A DNA stretch of 64,000 nt from Arthrobacter bussei (GCF_009377195.2 NZ_VJXX01000002.1:486095-550094), one strand, 5' to 3'; counted from the stretch's first letter, positions 1-10,899 are shown. The notes: generated by a model from the letters alone, not told the origin. Program-made: numbers and translations.

Positions 1-83
1 GCATTCTTCGTTTCGGGCTCGTAGTGCTCGTCACCATCGGCGAGCCCAAGGTAGATCATCGTCTTGCGCAGTGCGCCGGCCAT
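1..83 (-). CDS. sepF: SepF cell division protein, N-terminal fragment (cut by window edge)
   Basis: Only the first 27 or so codons are inside the window. The translation from the ATG at 83-81 begins [20 protein letters not shown], which is the typical SepF N-terminus: a short amphipathic membrane-binding helix followed by an acidic stretch. SepF anchors FtsZ filaments to the membrane in bacteria that lack FtsA, including actinobacteria. It lies downstream of yggS and pgeF on the same strand, the standard actinobacterial order ftsZ-pgeF-yggS-sepF, so it is probably co-transcribed with them across a 95-bp gap. The rest of the gene lies to the left. Confidence 0.85.
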   Translation of the reverse strand, partial: MAGALRKTMIYLGLADGDEHYEPETKN

Positions 84-178
84 GGTGGCTCCTGTCATGA
101 GAGTGGATGAGGTGCGGCTCCGGGGGTCCGTCGCACACGGGCCCGGACGCCTGTTATTCCGCCGTTCTAGCTGGAACG

Positions 179-940
179 CTACCCCACGCCCGGACGCGGA
201 CCGAGGACATCAGAACCAATCCTCAGGTGTGTCGCTCCCGCAGCGACGGCGTCCTCGAGATCACCGCTCATGCCCGCGGAGACGGCGGTCGCCGCAGGGT
301 CGACCGCACGGACCGACGCCGAGATCTCCAGCAGGCGGGCGAAGGCCTCGGGCGCCGATGCGCCCAGCGGGGCGACGGCCATGACACCCGCCAGGCGGAG
401 ACCGTCGGCTGCGGTGACGGCCTCCGCCAGCGCGTGCGCGTCGGCCGGGAGCGCCCCTCCCCTGCCCCCGGGTCCGGCGTCCGGCTCGAGGGTGAACTGC
501 AGGAAGCACTCGAGGTCCGACCGCGGCGCGGCCCCCGCCTCCGCCCGGCGCTCCTGCTCCGTCCGGACGGCCTTGCCGAGGGCCGTGACGAGTGAGGTCC
601 GGTCCACCGAGTGGACGCTGTGGGCGTAGCGGACGGCTGACCTGGCCTTGTTGGTCTGCAGCTGTCCGATGAAGTGCCAGGTGAGCGGGAGCTCCTCGAG
701 CTCCTCCGCCTTGGCGGCCGCCTCCTGGTCCCGGTTCTCACCGACGTCGGTGACGCCGAACCCGGCGAGGATCCGTACGTCGGAGGCGGGGAAGTACTTG
801 GTGACGACGATCAGTCGCGGCTCCTCGCGCCGGACTGCCGCGGAGGCAGCTCCGATCCTCGCACGAACGGCGGCGAGACGCTGCTCGAGGTCCTGGGCGC
901 GGGCGGATCCGCGGCCCCCCTCCTGTCCGGCGCCGGTCAT
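179..940 (-). CDS. YggS/PLPBP-family pyridoxal phosphate homeostasis protein
   Basis: The 253-residue protein has the PLP-binding alanine-racemase-like TIM-barrel fold of the YggS/YlmE/PROSC family. The cofactor lysine is expected at about K48 in RLIVVTKYF. Other family marks are [19 protein letters not shown] and the C-terminal [19 protein letters not shown], which forms the phosphate-binding site. Members bind PLP and balance free B6 vitamers; no enzymatic reaction is established for the family. The start overlaps the end of pgeF by 4 bp (ATGA), so translation is probably coupled. In Gram-positive bacteria the gene sits between ftsZ and sepF, as here. Confidence 0.92.
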   Translation of the reverse strand: MTGAGQEGGRGSARAQDLEQRLAAVRARIGAASAAVRREEPRLIVVTKYFPASDVRILAGFGVTDVGENRDQEAAAKAEELEELPLTWHFIGQLQTNKARSAVRYAHSVHSVDRTSLVTALGKAVRTEQERRAEAGAAPRSDLECFLQFTLEPDAGPGGRGGALPADAHALAEAVTAADGLRLAGVMAVAPLGASAPEAFARLLEISASVRAVDPAATAVSAGMSGDLEDAVAAGATHLRIGSDVLGPRPGVG

Positions 941-1695
941 GGGCGCCAGACCAGCCCGGCGAGACGACCGGCCCCCGGCTCACGCCGGTGCGAGAACAGC
1001 GCCGTGTTCTCCTGCGTACAGGACGACGCGGCACCCCGCAGCTCCTCGACGGTGACGCCCCCCTGGGCGAGCTGGTGCCGGACCGCGGCGGGAAGATCCA
1101 GCGCGGCCGTCCCCGCGGGGGTGCGGGACGCAGCCACGGGAATCTCCCGCGCGAGCTCGATCATCATGGCGTCGGGCACCTCGTAGCAGGATCCGCAGAC
1201 CGACGGGCCGATCCAGGCGGTGATCGTCCCGGCGCCGCGGCGCCGCAGCTCCCCGACCGCCTTCACGACGATGCCGTTCGCGACACCTGCACGGCCGGCG
1301 TGGACGACGGCGGTTGCACCGGTGCCGCCGTCGTCGGGGTCCGCGTCCGCCAGGACGATCGGGACGCAGTCGGCCACGAGGACCGCGAGGGGCTCGGAGC
1401 CCGTCGCGGAGACCATGGCGTCCGCGTCCGGCGGCACGCGCCCGGCCCTGTCCGACGCCCCGAGCAGCGCCACCCGGTCGGAGTGCGTCTGGCTCATGAA
1501 GCGCAGTGATTCCGCCCGGATCCCCAGCGCGGCCTCGAGGCGGCGCCGGCTCTGCCGGACGGCATCGGGGTCGTCACCGACGTGCAGCGCGAGATTCCCG
1601 GCCGCCACCGCGGTGAAGGCCACCCGCAACCCCGGCCGGACCTCCTCGTTCCAGTGGAACGGGGAGGTCCGGCCGGGATCGACGGTTCTGTCCAC
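937..1695 (-). CDS. pgeF: PgeF/YfiH-family peptidoglycan editing factor (Cu oxidoreductase / purine nucleoside phosphorylase fold)
   Basis: The 252-residue product belongs to the YfiH/DUF152 (laccase-domain) family. The metal-ligand positions are visible: His in SQTHSDRV, Cys in VADCVPIVL and His in VVHAGRAGVANG. NLALHVGDDP near the N-terminus is also a family motif. In E. coli YfiH hydrolyses wrongly built UDP-MurNAc-L-Ser; other members act on purine nucleosides, so the exact substrate here is uncertain. The gene starts 3 bp after the ftsZ stop and ends inside the yggS start, so it belongs to the ftsZ transcript. Confidence 0.88.
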   Translation of the reverse strand: MDRTVDPGRTSPFHWNEEVRPGLRVAFTAVAAGNLALHVGDDPDAVRQSRRRLEAALGIRAESLRFMSQTHSDRVALLGASDRAGRVPPDADAMVSATGSEPLAVLVADCVPIVLADADPDDGGTGATAVVHAGRAGVANGIVVKAVGELRRRGAGTITAWIGPSVCGSCYEVPDAMMIELAREIPVAASRTPAGTAALDLPAAVRHQLAQGGVTVEELRGAASSCTQENTALFSHRREPGAGRLAGLVWRP

Positions 1696-1698
1696 GGA

Positions 1699-2898
1699 CT
1701 ACTTGAGGAAGTCGGGGACGTCGAGGTCGTCGGAACGGCCTGCGGAGAGATCGGGCTCGACGATCGCCGGGAGATCGACGTCGAAACCGGAATCGGCCGG
1801 GACGGCCTGCACGTTCTGGGCGCGCTGCTGCGACCAGGCACCGAGGCCCGCGGTCGCTGCACCGGACGTGCGCTGCGCATCACCGCCGACGCTCGGCGCC
1901 GATGCCGGCCGCGAGGACGGCACGGAGGCGGGAGCGGGCTGGGACGTGGCGTCCACCTGGTCGAAGCCGGCGGCGATGACGGTCACGCGCGCCTCGTCGC
2001 CGAGGGCGTCGTCGATCACGGCACCGAAGATGATGTTCGCCTCGGGGTGCGCGACCTCCTGGACGAGGCGTGCGGCCTCGTTGATCTCGAACAGGCCGAG
2101 GTCCGATCCACCCTGGATGGAGAGCAGCACGCCGTGTGCGCCGTCGATCGATGCCTCGAGCAGCGGCGATGCGATGGCGAGCTCCGCTGCCTTGACGGCG
2201 CGGTCCTCGCCACGGGCGGAGCCGATGCCCATGAGCGCCGAGCCGGCACCCTGCATCACGGACTTCACGTCCGCGAAGTCGAGGTTGATCAGGCCCGGCG
2301 TCGTGATGAGGTCGGTGATGCCCTGGACACCCGAGAGGAGCACCTGGTCGGCGGAGCGGAACGCGTCGAGCATCGACACGTTGCGGTCGCTGATGGAGAG
2401 CAGGCGATCGTTCGGGATGACGATCAGGGTGTCGACCTCCTCGCGGAGGGTATCGATGCCGCTCTCGGCCTGGTTCGAACGACGCCGGCCCTCGAAGGTG
2501 AAGGGGCGCGTGACCACGCCGATGGTCAGGGCGCCGAGCGAGCGCGCGATGCGCGCGACGACCGGTGCTCCACCGGTTCCGGTCCCGCCACCCTCGCCCG
2601 CGGTGACGAACACCATGTCGGCCCCGCGGAGCACCTCCTCGATCTCCTCGGAGTGGTCCTCGGCGGCACGGCGGCCCACCTCGGGATCCGCTCCGGCGCC
2701 GAGCCCGCGCGTCAGTTCGCGTCCGACGTCGAGCTTGACGTCCGCGTCGCTCATGAGCAGCGCCTGGGCATCCGTGTTGATGGCGATGAACTCCACGCCG
2801 CGGAGCCCGACCTCGATCATCCGGTTGACGGCGTTGACGCCGCCGCCGCCGATACCGACGACCTTGATGACGGCCAAGTAATTCTGAGGTGCTGCCAC
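1699..2898 (-). CDS. ftsZ: FtsZ, tubulin-like cell division GTPase
   Basis: FtsZ polymerises on GTP at midcell and organises septum synthesis. The 399-residue protein is of normal length. The tubulin signature [10 protein letters not shown] lies at about 103-112 and the T7 synergy loop [10 protein letters not shown] at about 205-214. A variable Pro/Ala/Ser-rich linker runs from about 315 to 385, and the chain ends in the conserved C-terminal peptide DLDVPDFLK, the docking site for SepF and FtsW-type partners. The ATG start is followed directly by the conserved [19 protein letters not shown]. The 238-bp gap to ftsQ carries a distinctive repeat (2974-3011), so ftsZ probably has its own promoter besides read-through from the mur genes. 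Confidence 0.98.
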   Translation of the reverse strand: MAAPQNYLAVIKVVGIGGGGVNAVNRMIEVGLRGVEFIAINTDAQALLMSDADVKLDVGRELTRGLGAGADPEVGRRAAEDHSEEIEEVLRGADMVFVTAGEGGGTGTGGAPVVARIARSLGALTIGVVTRPFTFEGRRRSNQAESGIDTLREEVDTLIVIPNDRLLSISDRNVSMLDAFRSADQVLLSGVQGITDLITTPGLINLDFADVKSVMQGAGSALMGIGSARGEDRAVKAAELAIASPLLEASIDGAHGVLLSIQGGSDLGLFEINEAARLVQEVAHPEANIIFGAVIDDALGDEARVTVIAAGFDQVDATSQPAPASVPSSRPASAPSVGGDAQRTSGAATAGLGAWSQQRAQNVQAVPADSGFDVDLPAIVEPDLSAGRSDDLDVPDFLK

Positions 2899-2973
2899 GT
2901 CCTGTGTCCCTTGTTCGAATCTGTGTGCTGTACGGGGGCTGCCGTTGATCCGGCTTCGACCTTCACCCGAGAC

Positions 2974-3011
2974 AACGTTAACGTTCAGGTTGAGAGTTAA
3001 CGTTATGTCAA
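2974..3011 (-). promoter_or_regulatory. Putative ftsZ promoter/operator: TTGACA plus AACGTTAAC repeats
   Basis: On the minus strand a perfect -35 hexamer TTGACA (3011-3006) is followed directly by AACGTTAAC (3004-2996) and, 19 bp on, by the 12-bp perfect palindrome AACGTTAACGTT (2985-2974). The block is much more AT-rich than its surroundings and lies 76-113 bp upstream of the ftsZ ATG. No good -10 hexamer is present 16-18 bp after TTGACA, which suggests a promoter that needs an activator. The repeat is probably an operator. An FtsR-type MerR regulator, known in Corynebacterium to act on ftsZ, is encoded at 42562-43302; linking it to this site is inference. Confidence 0.55.
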
Positions 3012-3136
3012 GTAACTTCTATGAACGACGCTAGTGCATGCGCAACGCGTTGCAACCATCGGCCTCCGCGTGTCGGGCGTGTCGCCGTGTCCGGAGCAGC
3101 CCGCGGCGCGGTCCGCTTCCGCACTCACCGGACCCG

Positions 3137-3967
3137 TCACCGCGTGACCGGCCGGTCCGGGGTGCTGACGTCGAACTCCTTCACGGGCGGATCGCTCGCG
3201 GGCATCGCCAGCATGGCCTCCAGCACCTCGGCCTTCTCGGCGCTGCGCTCCGAGCTGCCCCAGAAGATGCGCTGGTCCCCCGTCAGGGAGAGCCTGATCG
3301 AGTCGACGCTGGCCGCGGAGGCGCTGTTCAGTCGCGAGAGGACCGACACCGGGAGCTCCGCGAGGACTGCGGTGATCGAGGAGAACACCTCGGAGTTGAC
3401 CGCGTTCGTCCCGCCGTCGATCAGCGGGAGCTTCACCTGGGCACGATCGGCCACGCTCGCGAGCTGGCGGCCCTCCGCGTCGATGAGCACGACGTCCGCA
3501 CCGTTCTGCAGCACCGCGACGGGAACCCGCTCCCGCACCGTCACGACGAGGGTGGACGGCGGCTCGGCCGCGATCCTGACGTCATCGATCGGCGCCTTGT
3601 CCTCGAGCAGCGCCCGCACCTGGTCGGGCGAGATCTGCGTCAGGGACGTCCCCGAGAGCGGGGCGAGCGCTGCGTGGATCTCCTCCGTCGACACCAGCGT
3701 GTTGCCCTCCACCACAACGGTCCTGAGCGCCAGTGCCGGCGAGAACACGACGTAGGCGACGATCCCGCCGAGGACGAGGACGGCCGCCGTGACGGCCAGG
3801 ATGACATTGCGCAGCCGGTGCGAGTGGCGCGGCGCCGGGAAGTCGAGCACCTTCCCCGCCGGGAGCGCGCCGTCAGGCTTCTCGAGCAGGGAGACCCGTG
3901 CCCGTCCGGACGGGCTGCCACCGGAGGGCGTGGTGACTCTCGCGACCGTGGGCTTACGGGGCTTCAT
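3137..3967 (-). CDS. ftsQ: FtsQ/DivIB, divisome membrane protein
   Basis: This 276-residue bitopic protein has a cytoplasmic N-terminus (1-53), one membrane helix (about 54-76) and an extracellular POTRA domain (about 80-148) beginning LRTVVVEGNTLVSTEEIHAAL. The FtsQ/DivIB domain follows. It connects early and late divisome components. The frame is open further upstream, but I start at the ATG at 3967 because it overlaps the murC stop in an ATGA and gives the expected N-terminus [11 protein letters not shown]. The upstream extension would be an unlikely Gly/Arg-rich peptide read from murC in another frame. Confidence 0.92.
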   Translation of the reverse strand: MKPRKPTVARVTTPSGGSPSGRARVSLLEKPDGALPAGKVLDFPAPRHSHRLRNVILAVTAAVLVLGGIVAYVVFSPALALRTVVVEGNTLVSTEEIHAALAPLSGTSLTQISPDQVRALLEDKAPIDDVRIAAEPPSTLVVTVRERVPVAVLQNGADVVLIDAEGRQLASVADRAQVKLPLIDGGTNAVNSEVFSSITAVLAELPVSVLSRLNSASAASVDSIRLSLTGDQRIFWGSSERSAEKAEVLEAMLAMPASDPPVKEFDVSTPDRPVTR

Positions 3968-5607
3968 CCGGACACCCCACCGGATCCCGCCGCAGCAGCA
4001 CGGTCCCGCAGGAGGCCCACGAGCCGCACGCCGTACTGCGTGACGTCCCCGGCCCCGATGGTCAGGACGAGGTCGCCCTCCGCCGCCCGGCCGACGACGG
4101 TCCGGAGCGCCTCCTCCGGATCGGCGACATAGGCGGCCTCCGCTCCGATCATGCGCTCCGTGATGGTCCACCCGCCGACGTCGTCCACCGGGTCCTCGCG
4201 CGCGGCGTAGACGGGCAGGACCGTCGTCGTGTCGGCCAGCGAGAGGGCATCGGCGAAACCGGCGGCGAACTCGCGGGTCCGCGAGAAGAGGTGCGGCTGG
4301 AACAGGACGTGCACGCGCCGCTCCCCCGCGACGGTGCGGGCCGCCGTGAGGGCCGCGTGCACCTCCGTGGGGTGGTGCGCGTAGTCGTCGAACACCCGGA
4401 CGCCGTCGCCCTCACCACGGGCCTCGAAACGGCGGGCCGCACCGGAGAAGAGGGACAGCCCGGCCGCCGCGACGGCCGGGTCGACACCCAGTTCCAGGGC
4501 CACCGTGAAGGCGGCCGCGGCGTTGAGGATGTTGTGCCGGCCCGGCACGCCGAGCTGGAGCTCCTGCTGCGCGTCGAGGCCGTCCACGGCGAAGGAGAGG
4601 ACGCTGTTCGTCGTGCTGCCGAGCGCCCTCGTGTCGCTGATCCTGATGTCCGCCGTCCCGGCGTAGCCGTAGGTGCGGACGCGCCGCCTGGTCGGGACGG
4701 CTGCGGCCAGCGCTGCCGATCCCGGGTCGTCGGCGCAGGCGACGAGCAGTCCGTCCTCGGACACCCTCCCCGCGAACCGGCGGAATGCCTCCTGGACCGC
4801 CTCGGCCGTGCCGTAGTGGTCGAGATGGTCGGCCTCCGCGTTGGTCACGACCGCGATACTCGGGTCGTAGTTCAGGAACGAGCCGTCCGACTCGTCGGCT
4901 TCCGCCACGAACACGTCCCCGCCGGCCCATGCGGCATTCACGCCCAGGGCTGCGACATCGCCCCCGATGGCGAAGGAGGGTGCGAGCCCGGCCTGCCGGA
5001 GGAGCACCGTGATCATGGCCGTCGTCGTCGTCTTGCCGTGCGTGCCGGCCACCGCCACGACCCGTTGGCCGGCCATCGCCGCGGCGAGTGCCTCGGAGCG
5101 GTGGATGACGGGCAGTCCCCGCCGGCGCGCCTCCTGGAGTTCGGGGTTGGTCGCACGGATCGCCGAGGACACCACCACGGTCCCCCGGTCCGGTACAGCC
5201 GCAGCCTCGTGGCCCACGTGGACGACGGCGCCGAGCGCGGCGAGGGCGCGCAGGCCCTTCGACTCGGCGGCATCCGAACCGGAGACGCGAACCCCCTGGC
5301 CGAGGAGGACACGGGCGACGGCGGACATCCCGGCGCCCCCGATCCCGATGAAGTGCACGGGCTCCTGCAGCCCCCCGACGGGCCGGGGAGCGGCCACGAC
5401 CGGCGCAGGGGCGCCGCCCTGTCCCGCGTCCTCGGGCGATGATGCCGTCGGTCCCGTCGGTGCTGTCGGTGCTGTCGGTTCCGTCGAAGCTGTGGTGTCG
5501 TCCGTGCTGATGCCGGATCCTTCCGGTGCGCCGCCCGCGGGCGGGATGCTGTCAGGGCTGCTGTGCTGTCCCGCCGTCGTTCCGGGCCGGTGCGGATCCC
5601 GCGTCAT
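3964..5607 (-). CDS. murC: MurC, UDP-N-acetylmuramate--L-alanine ligase
   Basis: MurC adds the first amino acid, L-Ala, to UDP-MurNAc with ATP in the cytoplasm. The Mur fold starts at about residue 83 with [14 protein letters not shown], and the ATP-binding GTHGKTTTT is at about 188-196. At 547 residues it is longer than the usual 460-490 because of an N-terminal extension of about 80 residues rich in Pro, Ala, Thr and Gly, including [15 protein letters not shown]. The ATG at 5607 overlaps the murG stop in an ATGA, which supports the long form. A shorter start inside the extension cannot be excluded. Confidence 0.96.
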   Translation of the reverse strand: MTRDPHRPGTTAGQHSSPDSIPPAGGAPEGSGISTDDTTASTEPTAPTAPTGPTASSPEDAGQGGAPAPVVAAPRPVGGLQEPVHFIGIGGAGMSAVARVLLGQGVRVSGSDAAESKGLRALAALGAVVHVGHEAAAVPDRGTVVVSSAIRATNPELQEARRRGLPVIHRSEALAAAMAGQRVVAVAGTHGKTTTTAMITVLLRQAGLAPSFAIGGDVAALGVNAAWAGGDVFVAEADESDGSFLNYDPSIAVVTNAEADHLDHYGTAEAVQEAFRRFAGRVSEDGLLVACADDPGSAALAAAVPTRRRVRTYGYAGTADIRISDTRALGSTTNSVLSFAVDGLDAQQELQLGVPGRHNILNAAAAFTVALELGVDPAVAAAGLSLFSGAARRFEARGEGDGVRVFDDYAHHPTEVHAALTAARTVAGERRVHVLFQPHLFSRTREFAAGFADALSLADTTTVLPVYAAREDPVDDVGGWTITERMIGAEAAYVADPEEALRTVVGRAAEGDLVLTIGAGDVTQYGVRLVGLLRDRAAAAGSGGVSG

Positions 5608-6725
5608 CGTTTGTCCTCCGCTGCCGCGAGGACGAGCCCGGCCATCCGCCGGTCACCGTCACGGACACCCTGGGCGCGGGAGGCGGCCGACATCGTGGCG
5701 AGCCGCGCGGGATCCGCCAGGAGCGGGAGCGCCTCCCGGCGGATCCAGTCCGGGCCGAGGTCGGCATCCTCGACGAGCAGGGCGCCGCCGGCCTCGACCA
5801 GCCCCGCCGCATTGAGCCGCTGCTCACCGTTGCCGTGCGGAAGGGGTACCAGGACGGCCGGGACGCCGACGGCACTGACCTCGCTGACCGTGGCGGCCCC
5901 GGCGCGTGCGACCAGGAGGTCGGCGGCCGCGTACACGCGCTCCATCCCGTCGACGAACTCGACCTGGTGATAGCCCTCGAGCGTCAGCCGGGAACCGTCG
6001 CCGTCGAGGACCGGCTTGCCGCGGCCCGTGATGTGGAGGACCTGCACGCCCGCTGCGACGAGGGCCGGCACGGCGCCGGCCACTGCACGGTTGACGCTCG
6101 CGGCGCCCGACGAACCGCCGGTGACGATGAGGGTGGGCCGGTCCGGATCGAGACCGAGCGAGGCGCGGGCGGACCCCCGTTCCGCTGCGCGGTCCAGATC
6201 GGCGATGCTGCGCCGCATCGGCATGCCGACCAGCACGGCGTCGGCCAGTCCCGTTCCCTCGAAGGCGACCGCGACCGTTGCCGCGATCCGGGCGCCCACC
6301 CGGTTGGCGATGCCGGGCCGCGCGTTCGCCTCGTGGATGACCACCGGGACGCGCCGTGACCAGGCCGCGAGGTAGACGGGGGTGGAGACGTAGCCACCCA
6401 CCCCGACGACGACGTCGGCTCCGGCCTCCGCGACGATGGCGCGCGCCTGCCGCACCGCCCGCACGAGGCGGACCGGGAGCTTGACGAGGTCGATGGAGGG
6501 ACGGCGCGGCATAGGGACGCGGTCGATGGTCCGGAGCGTGTAGCCGGCTGCCGGGACGAGCCGCGTCTCCATGCCGGCCTCGGTCCCGACAGCGGTGATG
6601 CGGGTCCCTGGCCGCTGGTCGACGATCGCGCCCGCGATGGCCAGCAGGGGGCTGATGTGACCGGCGGTGCCACCGCCGGCGAGGACCACGGACAGCGTGC
6701 GCCCGGGCGTGGAGGGGTGTGTCAT
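5604..6725 (-). CDS. murG: MurG, lipid II-forming GlcNAc transferase
   Basis: MurG transfers GlcNAc from UDP-GlcNAc to lipid I at the inner face of the membrane, giving lipid II. The 373-residue GT28/GT-B protein has the N-terminal glycine loop [19 protein letters not shown], a second motif around [29 protein letters not shown], and the UDP-GlcNAc-binding [12 protein letters not shown] that opens the C-terminal domain. Its ATG overlaps the ftsW stop by 4 bp and its stop overlaps the murC start by 4 bp, so it is tightly coupled on both sides. Confidence 0.97.
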   Translation of the reverse strand: MTHPSTPGRTLSVVLAGGGTAGHISPLLAIAGAIVDQRPGTRITAVGTEAGMETRLVPAAGYTLRTIDRVPMPRRPSIDLVKLPVRLVRAVRQARAIVAEAGADVVVGVGGYVSTPVYLAAWSRRVPVVIHEANARPGIANRVGARIAATVAVAFEGTGLADAVLVGMPMRRSIADLDRAAERGSARASLGLDPDRPTLIVTGGSSGAASVNRAVAGAVPALVAAGVQVLHITGRGKPVLDGDGSRLTLEGYHQVEFVDGMERVYAAADLLVARAGAATVSEVSAVGVPAVLVPLPHGNGEQRLNAAGLVEAGGALLVEDADLGPDWIRREALPLLADPARLATMSAASRAQGVRDGDRRMAGLVLAAAEDKR

Positions 6726-8224
6726 GAAGGTGCGTGGCTTCTTCCGGCGGTGGAGGCGGCGGGACTGCTGCCCGCCGGGACGGGGTTCGGTGGGTGCGGG
6801 GTCTTACGGGCGAAGGACAGCAGCACGCCGACGGCGGCCAGGGTGAAGGTGAGCGCCGAACCGCCGTAGGAGATGAAGGGCAGCGGCACGCCGATGACGG
6901 GCAGCAGGCCGGTGACCATCCCGATGTTGACGAAGGCCTGCCCGATCAGCCACACGAGGATCGACGCCATGAGGATCCGCACGAACGGGTCCGTGTACCG
7001 CAGCGCCACACGGATGGTGGCCACCGCCAGGATCCCGAAGAGCAGGATGACGACGAGCGTCCCGAGCAGACCGAACTCCTCGCCGATGATGGCGAAGATG
7101 AAGTCGTTGTGGGCCTCAGGGATCCAGTTCCACTTCTGGCGGCTCTGTCCGATCCCGACGCCGAACCAGCCGCCCGACGCCATCGCGAAGAGCCCGTTGT
7201 CCGACTGGAGGCACAGGTCCGCGCCGTCGTCGCAGTTCAGCCGCAGCCACGCGCTGATGCGCCCGCCGCGGTTGGAACTCGTGGCGACCATCAGCAGGGA
7301 ACCGGCGAGGGCGGCGAGCCCGGCGAGGGTGAAGAGCTTCAGTGGAGCGCCGGCGAAGAAGAGGGCGGCTCCGGCGATCATCATGAGGACGAGGCCGGTG
7401 CCGAGGTCGCCACCGATCAGGACGAGTCCGATCGGCAGTCCGCCGAACGGGATGGCCGGGATCATCGCGTGCTTCCAGTCCCGGATGAGGGCCTTCTTGC
7501 GCTCGAGGACGGCGGCGAACCAGAGGGCCAGGGCCAGTTTCGTCGGCTCGGACGGCTGGAAGGTCTGGCTGCCGATCTGGATCCAGTTCTTGTTGCCGTT
7601 GATCTCGACGCCGATGACGAGCACCAGCACGAGCAGCACGACGGCGATGGCGAGGCTCGGCCAGGCCAGTGCCTTGTAGGCGCGGGGACCGAGCCTGGAG
7701 AGCACGAGCATCAGGACGAGCCCTGCGCTCGCCCAGACCGCCTGCTTGAGGAAGAGGTCGAACGAGTCCTTGCCGTCGGAGATCGCTTCGACCGATGACG
7801 CCGAGAGCACCATGAGCAGACCGATGGCGGTCAGTGCGAGGGCCGAGCCGAGGATCAGGTAGTAGCTGGAGCCGGAGGGCGCCCGGTCGGAGCCCTCGAG
7901 GAACCGCCAGCCGCGGCGGAGCCGCGCGCGGACACCGCGGTCCTGGTGCGCCTCCGTGTCGTTCTCCGGAGTCGCCGTCGCGGCCTTCCCGAGGGAGGCC
8001 CCCGCCTTCGCCCGCGCAACCGTCACGGACCTGCGGCCGGACGACGCTCCGCCCCGCGTGCCGCGCTGACCAGCCGATGCGCTGCCGGTTGCGCCACCAG
8101 ATGCGCCGCCCGTCGGAGCGTTCGACGTGCCCGGTCGTCCCGCGTCCGGTCGTCCCGAGTCCGTGGGCCTGGCCGCCCGGGCGGAGGGTTTGCGTCCGCC
8201 TCCACGGGTTGGCGTGGTCACCAT
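6722..8224 (-). CDS. ftsW: FtsW, SEDS-family septal peptidoglycan polymerase
   Basis: FtsW is the ten-helix glycosyltransferase that polymerises lipid II at the septum with the transpeptidase FtsI. Recognisable parts include the first helix after [19 protein letters not shown], the loop GEEFGLLG and the C-terminal ISYGGSALT. The protein is 500 residues long. About 125 residues precede the first membrane helix, rich in Arg, Gly, Ser, Thr and Ala with runs such as [14 protein letters not shown]. This cytoplasmic extension is unusual in length and probably disordered. The ATG immediately follows the murD stop codon with no gap. Confidence 0.95.
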   Translation of the reverse strand: MVTTPTRGGGRKPSARAARPTDSGRPDAGRPGTSNAPTGGASGGATGSASAGQRGTRGGASSGRRSVTVARAKAGASLGKAATATPENDTEAHQDRGVRARLRRGWRFLEGSDRAPSGSSYYLILGSALALTAIGLLMVLSASSVEAISDGKDSFDLFLKQAVWASAGLVLMLVLSRLGPRAYKALAWPSLAIAVVLLVLVLVIGVEINGNKNWIQIGSQTFQPSEPTKLALALWFAAVLERKKALIRDWKHAMIPAIPFGGLPIGLVLIGGDLGTGLVLMMIAGAALFFAGAPLKLFTLAGLAALAGSLLMVATSSNRGGRISAWLRLNCDDGADLCLQSDNGLFAMASGGWFGVGIGQSRQKWNWIPEAHNDFIFAIIGEEFGLLGTLVVILLFGILAVATIRVALRYTDPFVRILMASILVWLIGQAFVNIGMVTGLLPVIGVPLPFISYGGSALTFTLAAVGVLLSFARKTPHPPNPVPAGSSPAASTAGRSHAPS

Positions 8225-9802
8225 CTACGACTCCTTCGCGGTTGTCCCCTGATCGCCACGTGCACGGACGGCTGCCATGAAGGCGGCCCCCCGGTGCGCA
8301 TAGGAGGAGAACTGGTCCATCGATGCGGCGGCCGGCGCTAGGAGCACCGTGTCGCCGTCACGGGCCATCCCCGCTGCTTCGGAGACGACCCACTGCATGA
8401 GGGCGTCGCCGGTGACCGGATCGCTCGATCCGCCGCCGTCGTGCCCGTGTCCAGTGTGAAGGCTCGGATGGAGGGACACCGGAACATCGGGTGCGTGTCG
8501 GGCGAGGGCACCCTGCAGGGGCGCCGGATCCTGTCCCACGAGGACGACGGCGCGCAGCCGCCCCGCGTGGCGGATCACGAGATCGTCGTAGGAGACGCCC
8601 TTGGACAACCCGCCGGCGATCCACACGACCGACTGGAAGGACGCCAGCGAGGCGGAGGCGGCGTGCGGGTTGGTCGCCTTCGAGTCGTTGATCCAGAGCA
8701 CGCCGTCCTCGTTGGCGACGACCTGGATGCGGTGCTCCCCGGGTCGGTACGCCCGGATGCCGTCCCGCACCGCGGATGCCGGCAGTCCGGCGGCGCGCAC
8801 CAGGGCAGCCGCGGCCAGGGCGTTGGCGACGAGGTGGCGCGGGACCACCTCCCCGAGTTCCGACACGGACGCCAGCTCGGCTGCGGAGTCCTTGCGCTGT
8901 TCGATGAAGGCACGGTCGACGAGGAGGTCCTCGACGACCCCCATCATGCTGATCGAGGGCATGCCGGTGGTGAATCCCACGGCGCGGCATCCTTCGACGA
9001 CATCGGCCTCCTCGACCATCGCCTCCGTCTCCCGCTGCTCCACGTTGTACACGCAGGCCACACGCGTGCGCTCGTAGACGGACGCCTTGGCGGCGAGGTA
9101 GGCCTCGTAGCTGCCGTGCCAGTCCACGTGGTCCTCCGCGATGTTGAGGCAGACACTCGCGAGCGGCGAGATCGAGTGGGCCCAGTGGAGCTGGAAGCTG
9201 GACAGCTCGACGGCGAGGACGTCGTAGCCCTGCGGGTCCCGGATGACGTCGAGGATCGGCGTGCCCACGTTGCCGGCCGCGACCGCCCGCTTCCCGCCGG
9301 CGAGGAGCATCGCCTCGGTCAGGCCGACCGTCGTCGTCTTGCCGTTGGTACCGGTGATCGTGAGCCATTCCGCCGTCGGCCGTCCCTCCCGGATCCGGAC
9401 GCGCCAGGCGAGTTCGACGTCCCCCCAGACGGGGATGCCCGCCGCTGCGGCCTCGGCGAGGAGTGGCTGCGTGGGTCGCCATCCGGGCGAGGTGACCACG
9501 AGCTCGGCCTGCTCGCCGTCGACGAGGGGTAGCGCCTCCGCGTGCTCGGCGCCGAGGAGCACCTCACGCGCTCCGACGATGCGCAGGGTGTCGGCCTTCG
9601 CCTCGTTCCCGGCGGTCGCACCGGCATCCACGACGACGACGGCCGCGCCGAGCTCGATCAGGGTGTCCGCCGCCGAGAAGCCGGATGTCCCGATACCGGC
9701 GACGACGACGCGCAGGCCGGCCCAGTCGGAGTCCCAGCTGGTCAGGTCCCTGACGCGATCGGTCTCCAGCACGCGGCCGGTGGTTCCCTCGGCCCCGCTC
9801 AT
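8225..9802 (-). CDS. murD: MurD, UDP-MurNAc-L-alanine--D-glutamate ligase
   Basis: MurD adds D-Glu to UDP-MurNAc-L-Ala. The N-terminal Rossmann-like domain begins [17 protein letters not shown], the ATP loop is [13 protein letters not shown], and LSSFQLHW and [11 protein letters not shown] follow as expected for Mur ligases. The frame is open into mraY, but the start is placed at the ATG at 9802 because it overlaps the mraY stop in an ATGA and gives a 525-residue protein of normal architecture. A short poly-His/Gly loop (GHGHDGGG) sits near the C-terminus. The gene ends exactly where ftsW begins. Confidence 0.96.
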   Translation of the reverse strand: MSGAEGTTGRVLETDRVRDLTSWDSDWAGLRVVVAGIGTSGFSAADTLIELGAAVVVVDAGATAGNEAKADTLRIVGAREVLLGAEHAEALPLVDGEQAELVVTSPGWRPTQPLLAEAAAAGIPVWGDVELAWRVRIREGRPTAEWLTITGTNGKTTTVGLTEAMLLAGGKRAVAAGNVGTPILDVIRDPQGYDVLAVELSSFQLHWAHSISPLASVCLNIAEDHVDWHGSYEAYLAAKASVYERTRVACVYNVEQRETEAMVEEADVVEGCRAVGFTTGMPSISMMGVVEDLLVDRAFIEQRKDSAAELASVSELGEVVPRHLVANALAAAALVRAAGLPASAVRDGIRAYRPGEHRIQVVANEDGVLWINDSKATNPHAASASLASFQSVVWIAGGLSKGVSYDDLVIRHAGRLRAVVLVGQDPAPLQGALARHAPDVPVSLHPSLHTGHGHDGGGSSDPVTGDALMQWVVSEAAGMARDGDTVLLAPAAASMDQFSSYAHRGAAFMAAVRARGDQGTTAKES

Positions 9803-10899
9803 CCCACGACCCATTCCGCGTAGAAGATCCCGAGTGCCACGGCCACGAAGAGTCCGGCCAGGATCCAGAAGCGGACCACCACGGTGACCTCGGCCCAGCC
9901 CTTGAGTTCGAAGTGGTGCTGCAGGGGCGCCATCTTGAAGACCCGCTTGCCGCCGGAGAGCTTGAAGTAGCCCACCTGGATGATGACCGACAGGGTGATC
10001 ATGACGAAGAGACCGGCCAGGATCACCAGGAGCAGCTCGGTCCGCGAGAGGATGGCGAACCCGGCGATCGCACCGCCGATGGCCAGTGACCCCGTGTCCC
10101 CCATGAAGATCTTCGCAGGCGAGGTGTTCCACCAGAGGAACCCGACGAGCGCGCCGCACATGGCTCCGGCGATCAGGGCGAGGTCCAGGGGGTCCCTGAC
10201 CTCGTAGCAGACGCTTCCCGCCCCGGGCGAACCGCAGCTCTGGTTGCTCTGCCAGATCCCGATCAGCATGTACGCGCCGAAGACGAGGATCGACGCCCCG
10301 GCGGCCAGGCCGTCGAGGCCGTCCGCGAGGTTAACGCCGTTGCTGGCGCCCGTGATGATGAGGTTGGACCAGATGACGAAGAGGATCGCCCCCACGACCG
10401 TCCCCGCGAAGGCCAGGTCGATCGGAAGATCGCGGATGAAGGAGATCGCGGTGGACGCCGGCGTGCGGCCCTGCTCGTTGGGGAACCCGAGGGCCAGGAC
10501 GCCGAAGACGATGCCGACCGCCGATTGGCCGATGATCTTCGCCGGGGCACTGAGGCCCAGGCTGCGCTGCTTCGAGATCTTGATGTAGTCGTCGGCGAAT
10601 CCGACGAGCCCCATGCCTGCGGCGAGGAACAGCAGCAGGAGGCCGGAGGCGCTCGGTCCGCCGACGGGCGATCCGGTCGCCATCATGATCAGGTGCGTCA
10701 GGAAATAGGCCAGCAGGACGGACCCGACGATCACCGCGCCACCCATGGTCGGGGTGCCGCGCTTCGTGTGGTGCGCCGTCGGCCCGTCGTCGCGGATGAA
10801 CTGGCCGTAGCCCTTCCGCACCAGGAGCCTGATGAAGAGCGGGGTGCCGACGAAGGCGAAGAACAGCGCGGAGGCCGAGCCGATGAGGAGTGCGATCAC
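9799..10899 (-). CDS. mraY: MraY, phospho-MurNAc-pentapeptide transferase
   Basis: MraY moves phospho-MurNAc-pentapeptide from UDP to undecaprenyl phosphate, making lipid I at the membrane. The 366-residue polytopic protein has the family motifs KRGTPTMGG, the Mg-binding region [20 protein letters not shown] and the C-terminal cytoplasmic [11 protein letters not shown]. Length and topology are standard. It overlaps murF by 4 bp upstream and murD by 4 bp downstream. Confidence 0.98.
   Translation of the reverse strand: MIALLIGSASALFFAFVGTPLFIRLLVRKGYGQFIRDDGPTAHHTKRGTPTMGGAVIVGSVLLAYFLTHLIMMATGSPVGGPSASGLLLLFLAAGMGLVGFADDYIKISKQRSLGLSAPAKIIGQSAVGIVFGVLALGFPNEQGRTPASTAISFIRDLPIDLAFAGTVVGAILFVIWSNLIITGASNGVNLADGLDGLAAGASILVFGAYMLIGIWQSNQSCGSPGAGSVCYEVRDPLDLALIAGAMCGALVGFLWWNTSPAKIFMGDTGSLAIGGAIAGFAILSRTELLLVILAGLFVMITLSVIIQVGYFKLSGGKRVFKMAPLQHHFELKGWAEVTVVVRFWILAGLFVAVALGIFYAEWVVG

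Noticed and set aside
1220..2881. Plus-strand open frame of 553 residues opposite ftsZ and pgeF
   Set aside because: It is Ser/Arg/Thr-rich and antisense to ftsZ; no domain or start signal supports it.
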